From an uncultured Blautia sp. (GTDB lineage: Bacteria > Bacillota > Clostridia > Lachnospirales > Lachnospiraceae), in assembly GCA_934426285.1 (NCBI GenBank), contig CAKRYE010000091.1, positions 1-6,087 on the forward strand: DNA of 6,087 nt, given 5' to 3'. The notes beneath the pieces were generated by a model that saw only the letters and a list, made by a program, of their open reading frames with translations, had not been told where the DNA came from and did not search any database. The position numbers and the translations under genes were made by a program. Below, piece after piece: positions 1-5,919 of this stretch; positions within the stretch are counted from its first letter, which is position 1; each line of letters starts with the position of its first letter.

Positions 1-985
1 TATCATAGTTATGAGAAAGTGACTGGCATACTTCCCACTGATAGTCAGAGATACCTTTCTGCATAGCAAGTGCTTCGTTGATATCGAAGTCTACGAATTC
101 ACCGTGACGATATCCAACAACACGGCATGTCTTACCTGCAACAAGAAGGTCTACAGCCAGAGCACCCATCATAGATGCATATACTCGGTCTTTACATGTC
201 GGGCTTCCACCACGCTGCATGTGTCCAAGGATTGTAGCACGTGTTTCGATACCTGTGGCAGCTTCGATACGTTTCGCCATAGCTTCTGAATGACCGATAC
301 CTTCTGCATTGATGATGATATGATGTTTCTTGCCTTTCTTACGGCTCTCGATGATGTTGTTGATCAGCTTCTGCTCATCATAGTCATATTTCTCAGGAAC
401 CAGAACGTCCTCAGCACCGTTGGCAATACCGCACCACAGAGCAATATATCCTGCACCACGACCCATAACCTCGATGATACTGCATCTCTCATGAGAAGTA
501 GAAGTATCACGTACTTTATCGATTGCTTCCATTGCTGTGTTTACAGCTGTATCGAAACCGATCGTATATTCTGTACATGCGATATCAAGGTCAATTGTTC
601 CCGGAAGACCAATTGTATTGATTCCAAGATTTGCAAGTTTCTGAGCACCTGCAAAAGATCCGTCACCACCGATAACAACAAGTCCGTCGATGCCGTGCTT
701 TCTGCAGATCTCTGCACCACGCTGCTGTCCTTCCGGTGTACGGAATTCTGCACAACGTGCTGTATAAAGGATTGTACCGCCGCGCTCAATCGTGTCGGAA
801 ACGTCCTTGGCACTCATATCAATGATTTCTTCGTTTAACAGACCATTGTATCCTTTAAGAATACCTTTTACATTCAGGCCATTACTTAAACCTCTTCTGA
901 CAACTGCACGGATTGCAGCGTTCATTCCCGGTGCATCACCACCGCTGGTAAGGACGCCAATGGTTTTTATCTTGTTTTCTGCCAT
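1..985 (-). CDS. pfkA: ATP-dependent 6-phosphofructokinase (partial, C-terminal tip off the window)
   Basis: Phosphorylates fructose 6-phosphate to fructose 1,6-bisphosphate in the cytoplasm, the committed step of glycolysis. It reads as 328 codons from ATG at 985 with no stop before the edge. E. coli PfkA is about 320 residues, so only a few residues should be missing. Visible motifs: nucleotide loop TSGGDAPGMN (13-22); GGDGS (106-110), whose Gly rather than Asp marks the ATP- and not PPi-dependent type; PGTIDLDI (128-135) with catalytic Asp132; SHER (Arg167) and VMGR (Arg176) for substrate binding; NAEG (Glu228); and GHMQRGGSP (254-262, His255 and Arg258) for the sugar phosphate. Two departures from E. 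coli are seen: Leu133 replaces the Asn of TIDND, and the effector-site Arg54 and Asp59 align with Glu53 and Ser58. The start follows GGAGGAAG. It lies 73 bp downstream of dnaE with no terminator between. Family assignment is very secure; altered allostery is inference. Confidence 0.97.
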   Translation of the reverse strand, partial: MAENKIKTIGVLTSGGDAPGMNAAIRAVVRRGLSNGLNVKGILKGYNGLLNEEIIDMSAKDVSDTIERGGTILYTARCAEFRTPEGQQRGAEICRKHGIDGLVVIGGDGSFAGAQKLANLGINTIGLPGTIDLDIACTEYTIGFDTAVNTAMEAIDKVRDTSTSHERCSIIEVMGRGAGYIALWCGIANGAEDVLVPEKYDYDEQKLINNIIESRKKGKKHHIIINAEGIGHSEAMAKRIEAATGIETRATILGHMQRGGSPTCKDRVYASMMGALAVDLLVAGKTCRVVGYRHGEFVDFDINEALAMQKGISDYQWEVCQSLSHNYD

Positions 986-990
986 CTTTT

Positions 991-998
991 CTTCCTCC
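991..998 (-). promoter_or_regulatory. Ribosome binding site of pfkA
   Basis: GGAGGAAG on the minus strand, with the GGAGG core 8 bases upstream of the ATG at 985. It fixes this start for pfkA. Confidence 0.85.
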
Positions 999-1022
999 AT
1001 CTTATGAATCTATCTCATTTTT

Positions 1023-1028
1023 ACTATA
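1023..1028 (-). promoter_or_regulatory. Weak candidate -10 box for pfkA in the dnaE-pfkA gap
   Basis: TATAGT on the minus strand matches the sigma-A -10 consensus at 5 of 6 bases and would give a leader of about 30 bases before pfkA. The hexamer 17 bases upstream (CTAAAC) is a poor -35, and there is no proper TGn extension. The 73-bp gap 986-1058 has no hairpin plus U-tract, so read-through from dnaE is possible regardless. Treat this as a possibility for independent pfkA transcription only. Confidence 0.3.
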
Positions 1029-1058
1029 CACATATTCGGGTATTAGTTTAGCGCATTT

Positions 1059-4000
1059 TTATAAGTTTTTCAATCCTCTTTCTACAACTTTAACATTGGT
1101 TTTACCATATTTTTCACCCAATCGGCCTATCCAGGAGTCCTGAATTTGTACCTGCCAGGCTGCCGGAAGCTTTTTCATGGCTTTCACATCCTTCAGATAG
1201 ATCACCACACTGCTTCTTCCCGGTGATTCCCGAAGATCTGCCAGAAGCTGCTGTTCCTTTTTCCCGTATTCACTGCGGTTCTCAAACTGGATCCACAGCT
1301 CTCTGGGTACATCATCAAAGGATCTGATCTTCTCCAGGATCAGCTTGCTTGCCCTGTCATCTTCAGCTGAAACCCTGCCCTGTATAAATACTCTGGCATC
1401 CTCCTGCAAAAGAACCTGGCTTTTCTCATAATCTCTTGGGAAAACAACCACTTCTACCGTTCCTACCAGATCCTCAACTGTCAGAAACGCCATAATTTTG
1501 TTTGTCTTGGTATATTTAATGGTCTTCTCTGTGATCATTCCTCCGATGATCACCTTCTGTCCATCCACTACCTTAGGGATATTTGTCTCTTCATCCGGCT
1601 GGAAATCTATAGTTCTCGCGGAAATTGTTTTCTCCATCATTCCTCTGCAGCTTTCCAGCGGATGTCCGCTCAGATAAATTCCCAAAACTTCTTTCTCAAA
1701 TGCCAGCAGCTCTTCCTTATCAAATTCCTCCACATCCGGCATACTGATCTCGAATTCCTTCTTATCCTCATCGCTGACCAGGTCAAACAGGCTCATCTGT
1801 CCTGCCAAACTGTTCTTTCTCTCCTGACTGATGCTGTCGGAAATCTGCTGATAGACCATCATCTTCTGACGGCGATTTCCCTCCAGACAGTCCATGGCAC
1901 CTGCTTTGATAAAATTCTCAATGGCTCGTTTATTCATCTGGGAAGAATTTCGTTCCATAAAATCCTTCAGGGATTTATACTTCCCGTTATTTTCTCTCTC
2001 TTCCACCAGACTCTCGATAGCTGGACGCCCCACACTCTTAATTGCAGACAATCCGTATCGGATCGCGCCGTTATCTACGGAGAAACCATACATTCCGCAA
2101 TTGATATCCGGCGGAAGGATCTTGATTCCCATCTGACGGCCTACCAGGAAATATTCTGCTACTTTTGTAGGAAAATCAATCACCGATGTCATCAGCGCTG
2201 CCATAAATTCTACCGGATAATAGTACTTCAGATATGCGGTCTGATAAGAAACAACTGCATATGCCGCTGCATGAGATTTATTGAACGCATACTTGGCGAA
2301 ATCGATCATCTCATCATAGATCTTATTGGCTGTTGCCTCGTCGATCCCATTGGCAATACATCCCGGAACCCCTTCAGCTTCATTTCCGTATACGAAATTC
2401 TGGCGTTCTTTTTCCATAACTGCCGCTTTTTTCTTAGACATGGCACGGCGGACAAGGTCGCTTCGTCCAAGAGTATAGCCTGCCAGATTACGAACGATCT
2501 GCATAACCTGCTCCTGATATACGATACAGCCATAAGTCGGCTTAAGGATCGACTCCAGCTGAGGACAGTCATACTTGATGGTATCTGGACGGTTTTTGCC
2601 CCGGATATACTGGGGGATGAAATCCATAGGACCCGGACGGTAAAGGGAAATTCCCGCGATCACATCTTCAAGACTCTGTGGTTTCAGCTCTTTCATGAAG
2701 TTCTTCATTCCTGCACTTTCCAGCTGGAACACACCATCGGAACGGCCGGTACCGAGGGAATCAAGAACTTTCTTATCATTATAATCTATTTTCTGCATAT
2801 CCAGCGTAACGCCTGCGTCTTTCTGGATCAGTTTCACTGCATTCTGGATCACAGTCAGGGTACGCAGACCCAGGAAGTCCATTTTCAGAAGTCCCAGTTC
2901 TTCCAGTGTTGTCATGGTGAACTGAGTAACAATGGAACCGTCCTGTGCTCTGGAAAGAGGTACATATTCGGAAACATCTTTCTGGCTGATCACCACGCCT
3001 GCTGCATGCATGGAGGTATGTCGCGGAAGACCTTCCAGACGTCTCGCCATGTCGATCAGATAGTGGACATCCTCTTGCTCTTCGTATGCCTTCTTCAGTT
3101 CAGGATTCATTTTCAGGGCTTTATCAATAGTGATATTCAGCTCCTGGGGGATCATTTTCGCAATATCAGCAACCTGTGCATAGGGCATATCCAGAACACG
3201 GCCGACATCACGGATAACACCGCGGGCTGCCAGTGTACCGAAAGTAACGATCTGAACCACACAGTCATCTCCGTATTTGCGCCGTACATATTCGATCACT
3301 TCCTGTCTTCTTTCGAAGCAGAAGTCAACATCAATATCAGGCATGGATACTCGTTCCGGATTCAGGAATCGCTCGAAAAGCAGATCATAACGGATCGGGT
3401 CAAGCTGTGTGATACCCAAAGTGTAGGCAACAAGGCTTCCTGCTGCCGAACCTCGTCCAGGACCTACCATGATATCATTGTCACGGGCATATTTGATGAA
3501 ATCCCACACAATAAGGAAGTAATCCACGTATCCCATATTTTTGATCGTGGATAATTCATAGGTCAGGCGGGATTTTAATTCATCAGTAACCGGATGATAA
3601 CGTTCTTCCAGACCCTCGAAACACAGTTTATTCAGATATTCCCAGGAGGTAAAACCATCCGGCACATCGAATCGCGGCAGCTTGGTTACGCCGAATTCAA
3701 TCTCCACATGGCATCTCTGCGCGATCTTATGAGTGTTTTCCAGGGCTTCCAGTGCATATGGGAAAAGCTGCGCCATTTCCTCCGGAGATTTCACATAATA
3801 CTGTCCGCCTTCATAACGCATTCTGTCTTCGTCTGCAAGTTTCTTGTTCGTCTGCAGACACAGAAGAATATCGTGGGGTGCAGCATCCTCTGCCATTGTA
3901 TAATGCACGTCATTGGTTGCCACCAGATCGATCCCTGTTTCTTCGTGCATGCGCAAAAGTTCCTGATTTACTACCTGCTGTGCCGGAATTCCATGATCCT

Positions 4001-4526
4001 GCAGCTCCAGGAAGAAGTTTCCCTTTCCAAAGATATCCTGATAACGCAGCGCTACTGCCTTTGCATCTTCATACATTCCTCTTTGAAGATATCTGGCAAC
4101 CTCACCTGCCAGACATGCACTTAATGCAATGATTCCCTCATGGTACTCTCTTAATACCTCCAGATCCACCCTTGGCTTGTAATAAAATCCCTCGGTAAAT
4201 CCTTTAGACACGATTTTCATCAGGTTGGCATATCCCTGATTATTCTCTGCCAGGAGAACCAGATGATAGTATCTGTCCTCCCCGTTTCCTGCTTCACGGT
4301 CAAATCGGGAGCCGGGAGCTACATAAACCTCACATCCCAGGATCGGATTGATTCCTTCGGCCCTTGCTGCACGGTAAAAATCGATCACACCGTACATGAC
4401 TCCGTGATCCGTGATCGCCGCACTGTCCATGCCAAGTTCTTTGACACGGGCTACATATTCTTTTATTTTATTGGAACCATCCAGCAGACTGTATTCTGTA
4501 TGGACGTGAAGATGTGTAAACTCCAA
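1059..4526 (-). CDS. dnaE: DNA polymerase III subunit alpha (DnaE, C-family replicative polymerase)
   Basis: Template-directed DNA synthesis at the replication fork. The 1155 residues match the full-length DnaE family (E. coli 1160). Domains in order: N-terminal PHP domain (about 1-270) with metal-ligand candidates HVH (His7, His9), TDH (Asp40, His41), Glu66, His88 and NDVH (Asp206, His208) all present, unlike the degenerate E. coli copy; palm with GPGRGSAAGS (355-364), PDIDVDF (396-402) and KMDFLGL (Asp550), which supply the catalytic aspartates; thumb/fingers with YRPGPM (629-634) and NKSHAAAYA (His752); an HhH-like stretch near 870 (KAGAMD); a canonical beta-clamp-binding motif QMSLFDL (910-916); and an OB fold (about 990-1065). 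The start is TTG, chosen because GGAGAG sits 8 bases upstream, the protein begins at the family-typical FTHLHVHT, and an in-frame TAA lies 12 codons upstream with no ATG or GTG between. Firmicutes normally also have PolC, so this DnaE probably works with PolC at the fork (inference; PolC is not in this window). Confidence 0.98.
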   Translation of the reverse strand: MEFTHLHVHTEYSLLDGSNKIKEYVARVKELGMDSAAITDHGVMYGVIDFYRAARAEGINPILGCEVYVAPGSRFDREAGNGEDRYYHLVLLAENNQGYANLMKIVSKGFTEGFYYKPRVDLEVLREYHEGIIALSACLAGEVARYLQRGMYEDAKAVALRYQDIFGKGNFFLELQDHGIPAQQVVNQELLRMHEETGIDLVATNDVHYTMAEDAAPHDILLCLQTNKKLADEDRMRYEGGQYYVKSPEEMAQLFPYALEALENTHKIAQRCHVEIEFGVTKLPRFDVPDGFTSWEYLNKLCFEGLEERYHPVTDELKSRLTYELSTIKNMGYVDYFLIVWDFIKYARDNDIMVGPGRGSAAGSLVAYTLGITQLDPIRYDLLFERFLNPERVSMPDIDVDFCFERRQEVIEYVRRKYGDDCVVQIVTFGTLAARGVIRDVGRVLDMPYAQVADIAKMIPQELNITIDKALKMNPELKKAYEEQEDVHYLIDMARRLEGLPRHTSMHAAGVVISQKDVSEYVPLSRAQDGSIVTQFTMTTLEELGLLKMDFLGLRTLTVIQNAVKLIQKDAGVTLDMQKIDYNDKKVLDSLGTGRSDGVFQLESAGMKNFMKELKPQSLEDVIAGISLYRPGPMDFIPQYIRGKNRPDTIKYDCPQLESILKPTYGCIVYQEQVMQIVRNLAGYTLGRSDLVRRAMSKKKAAVMEKERQNFVYGNEAEGVPGCIANGIDEATANKIYDEMIDFAKYAFNKSHAAAYAVVSYQTAYLKYYYPVEFMAALMTSVIDFPTKVAEYFLVGRQMGIKILPPDINCGMYGFSVDNGAIRYGLSAIKSVGRPAIESLVEERENNGKYKSLKDFMERNSSQMNKRAIENFIKAGAMDCLEGNRRQKMMVYQQISDSISQERKNSLAGQMSLFDLVSDEDKKEFEISMPDVEEFDKEELLAFEKEVLGIYLSGHPLESCRGMMEKTISARTIDFQPDEETNIPKVVDGQKVIIGGMITEKTIKYTKTNKIMAFLTVEDLVGTVEVVVFPRDYEKSQVLLQEDARVFIQGRVSAEDDRASKLILEKIRSFDDVPRELWIQFENRSEYGKKEQQLLADLRESPGRSSVVIYLKDVKAMKKLPAAWQVQIQDSWIGRLGEKYGKTNVKVVERGLKNL

Positions 4527-4534
4527 CTTTGTAT

Positions 4535-4540
4535 CTCTCC
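4535..4540 (-). promoter_or_regulatory. Ribosome binding site deciding the TTG start of dnaE
   Basis: GGAGAG on the minus strand lies 8 bases before TTG (4524-4526). No ATG or GTG occurs in frame between it and the upstream stop (TAA at 4560-4562), so TTG is the only reasonable start. Confidence 0.85.
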
Positions 4541-4558
4541 TGTTCTGATATCTGCAAT

Positions 4559-4567
4559 TTTATCACA
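4559..4567 (-). promoter_or_regulatory. Candidate extended -10 promoter for dnaE
   Basis: The minus strand reads TGT then GATAAA, an extended -10 (TGn) with a 4-of-6 hexamer. Transcription would start near 4551, giving a leader of about 25 bases that just includes the GGAGAG site. The hexamer 17 bases upstream (TTAAAT) is a poor -35, although the spacer is very AT-rich. It suggests dnaE can be transcribed separately from cvfB, but the call rests on pattern alone. Confidence 0.3.
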
Positions 4568-4593
4568 GCATATTTTTATAAATTTAACTGAAT

Positions 4594-4650
4594 CAGGTAA
4601 GTCCCATGCTTCAATTGCGAAAAGCAATAAGCATTGGGGGGACTTGCTTG
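4594..4650. other. Long imperfect inverted repeat (hairpin) between cvfB and dnaE
   Basis: On the plus strand, AAGTCCC (4599-4605) pairs with GGGACTT (4639-4645), ATGCTT with AAGCAT, and ATTGC with GCAAT around a GAAAA loop. Small bulges remain (CA on one side, TGGG on the other). The outer arms 4594-4598 and 4646-4650 also pair in plus-strand RNA if two G-U pairs are allowed; in minus-strand RNA those two become A-C mismatches. Neither side has a T-tract, so it is not a standard Rho-independent terminator. It begins 7 bases after the cvfB stop, so in a cvfB mRNA it would be a 3'-UTR stem. Possible roles are an mRNA-stabilising stem, an atypical terminator, a REP-like repeat copy or part of an antisense RNA; the sequence alone does not decide. 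Confidence 0.75.
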
Positions 4651-4657
4651 TCTGTTA

Positions 4658-5497
4658 CTATTTGGCGTAGATTCTCTTGTCCTTAATCTCTACTTTGCCT
4701 TCCTTCATCAGATGGCCAATGGCACGTTTAAATGCCCCTTTGCTCAAACCAAATTCTCTCTGGATCACTTCTGGTGATGCCTTGTCATCAAATGGAAGAA
4801 CACCTGCAAATTCATTGATCACCTCAAGGACATTCTCTGCATCCTCATTAATCTGCAGATATGCCTTCTGGCGGTCTGTGACATTCATTTTTCCGTCTTC
4901 TTTTACTTCGCTGACACGCAGCTCAAGGATCTTGCCCGGGCGGTATTTTCCCTTGGCTTCTCTTGCAGGGATCAGTGCGGAATATTTATCATCAACTGCC
5001 ACAAATACACCGAATCTGTCGCTGATCTCATAAACACGGCCCTTCACCATATCTCCCACTACATAAGGAGTTCTGGTGGAAAGATAATGATAAACTTTCA
5101 TAGTTGCACAAAGACGGCTGCTCTTGTCGATATAAAGAGCTACCAGCACATCCTCTCCTTCTCTTACTTTCAGGGTCTGCTCATGATATGGAAGCAGAAG
5201 GTCTTTCTCCAGACCCCAGTCAAGGAACGCACCGATTCTTGTTACCTGAGAGACTTTCAGAACTGCTGTCTGGCCTACCTGAAGCTTCGGTTCTTTTGTT
5301 GTTGCAATAAGACGGTCCTGAGAATCCTTGTAAATAAATGCTTCAATGCTGTCGCCTTCCTTTGTTCCTTCCGGAACCTGTCTGGACGGAAGAAGGACAC
5401 GATTCTTTGCATCTGCCTGCATATCCTCACCCAGATATACACCGAAATCTACGGACTTTACTACTGTTAATTTCTGTTTTTTTCCTAACTCTATCAT
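4658..5497 (-). CDS. cvfB: CvfB/YitL-family S1 RNA-binding protein
   Basis: A cytoplasmic RNA-binding protein of the conserved virulence factor B family. In Staphylococcus aureus CvfB affects virulence-gene expression, and structural work on the family describes repeated S1 folds plus a winged helix. The exact role in this organism is unknown. The 279 residues fit the family (about 280-300). Layout: N-terminal S1-like domain (about 1-62, FGVYLGED, LLPSRQVPEG), second S1 domain (about 68-137, GAFLDWGLEKDLLLP), third and most canonical S1 domain (about 147-210, MVKGRVYEISDRFGVFVAV), and a C-terminal winged helix (about 222-279, with IQREFGLSKGAFKRAIGHL as the putative recognition region). No signal peptide or membrane segment is seen. 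The ATG at 5497 follows GGAG at 5503-5506; the overlapping ATG just upstream runs into a stop after four codons. It precedes dnaE by 131 bp and has its own promoter. Family call strong; physiological role inferred. Confidence 0.93.
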   Translation of the reverse strand: MIELGKKQKLTVVKSVDFGVYLGEDMQADAKNRVLLPSRQVPEGTKEGDSIEAFIYKDSQDRLIATTKEPKLQVGQTAVLKVSQVTRIGAFLDWGLEKDLLLPYHEQTLKVREGEDVLVALYIDKSSRLCATMKVYHYLSTRTPYVVGDMVKGRVYEISDRFGVFVAVDDKYSALIPAREAKGKYRPGKILELRVSEVKEDGKMNVTDRQKAYLQINEDAENVLEVINEFAGVLPFDDKASPEVIQREFGLSKGAFKRAIGHLMKEGKVEIKDKRIYAK

Positions 5498-5502
5498 ATA
5501 AT

Positions 5503-5506
5503 CTCC
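5503..5506 (-). promoter_or_regulatory. Ribosome binding site of cvfB
   Basis: GGAG on the minus strand, 5 bases before the ATG at 5497. It supports this start over an out-of-frame ATG at 5507-5509. Confidence 0.7.
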
Positions 5507-5545
5507 ATTTCTGTTGTGATACTGCTGACATTAGCTTTATATTTC

Positions 5546-5554
5546 AGTATAACA
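5546..5554 (-). promoter_or_regulatory. Extended -10 promoter of cvfB
   Basis: The minus strand reads TGT then TATACT, a 5-of-6 sigma-A -10 box with a perfect TGn extension. The best -35 (TTGTGC, 18 bases upstream) lies inside the terminator hairpin and matches only 3 of 6, which is common where an extended -10 is present. The predicted start is near 5539, giving a leader of about 40 bases. Confidence 0.55.
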
Positions 5555-5582
5555 CAAATAATAAAAGCGGCACAATGCCGCC
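5555..5582 (-). terminator. Rho-independent terminator after the esterase relic
   Basis: On the minus strand GCGGCA-TTG-TGCCGC (hairpin 5567-5581) is followed directly by TTTTATTATTT. The GC-rich six-pair stem with a three-base loop and U-rich tail is a standard intrinsic terminator. It ends transcription from the gene fragment and esterase relic upstream and insulates cvfB. The plus strand also has a T-rich tail after the stem, so it could work in both directions, but no plus-strand gene is apparent. Confidence 0.85.
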
Positions 5583-5604
5583 TTTATATTTTTATTATCT
5601 TATC

Positions 5605-5919
5605 TTATTTTTTTTCTATCCATTTACATGCCAGTTCCATCCATGTCTGGCATTCTTTTTGTATTCATCTGCCGTCTTCGTAGCTTGTCTCTTCATTTGC
5701 AAGGCTAAGACCATGTCCGCCAACAGGATAAAGATGCCTTTCTACCGGTATTTTGAATTTCCGCAGTGCATTAAAAAATAACAGAGAATTCTCTACAGGA
5801 ACACAATCATCTGTTACCGTATGATATCCCTTTGCCAGATACTGCATGGCGATCGGTTCTGCTTCTCTGTCAGAAGTCACAGCATACCCGTCTACTGCAA
5901 TTTCAATCTTCTTATAAAT
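5605..5919 (-). pseudogene. Degraded alpha/beta-hydrolase (acetyl esterase-like) gene with internal deletions
   Basis: The C-terminal part matches alpha/beta-hydrolase esterases of the acetyl-xylan-esterase-like type: DDCVPVENS (37-45, acid Asp region), FFNALRK, HLYPVGGHGL (62-71, catalytic His69) and LANEET. The first 11 residues (IYKKIEIAVDG) resemble the family N-terminus, and VTSDREAEPIAMQYLAKGY (14-32) matches the segment that normally follows the oxyanion-loop GGGY. Two blocks are absent: the one with the PGGG oxyanion loop (junction near 5884-5889) and the one with the GxSAGG nucleophile serine (junction near 5818-5823). The frame stays open for 84 codons, then TGA at 5665-5667 interrupts it; beyond, 19 codons (IQKECQTWMELACKWIEKK) still read as the family tail, up to TAA at 5605. 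The codon at the expected start is ATT, 8 bases after a perfect AGGAGG. Intact relatives are roughly 270-300 residues. No catalytic activity is plausible. Deletion sizes are from family memory, not alignment. Confidence 0.85.

Noticed and set aside
541..813. 90-codon minus-strand open frame
   Set aside because: Out of frame inside pfkA; its translation has no recognisable family.
290..838. 182-codon plus-strand open frame
   Set aside because: Antisense to pfkA, which is certain from its motifs. The Cys/Thr/Asp-rich translation is a codon shadow.
1662..3554. 630-codon plus-strand open frame
   Set aside because: It lies wholly antisense to the dnaE coding sequence. Its translation is rich in Cys, His, Ile and Phe without domain-like patterning, and no ribosome binding site is evident. 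It is a shadow of dnaE codon usage.
4594..4650. Rho-independent terminator of cvfB or a riboswitch
   Set aside because: No U-tract follows the stem on either strand, and no known riboswitch core was recognised, so it is recorded only as an unexplained hairpin.
4263..4670. 135-codon plus-strand frame crossing the intergenic hairpin
   Set aside because: Mostly antisense to the dnaE 5' end and runs through the hairpin; no ribosome binding site or domain features.
5338..5781. 147-codon plus-strand frame rich in Phe, Leu and Tyr, looking like a membrane protein
   Set aside because: Spans cvfB antisense, the terminator and the esterase relic. The hydrophobic look comes from T-rich plus-strand sequence.
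5665..5880. Genuine small 71-aa gene starting at GTG
   Set aside because: It has no ribosome binding site at that GTG, and the homology-like sequence continues upstream to the ATT and downstream past the TGA, which fits a broken esterase gene better.
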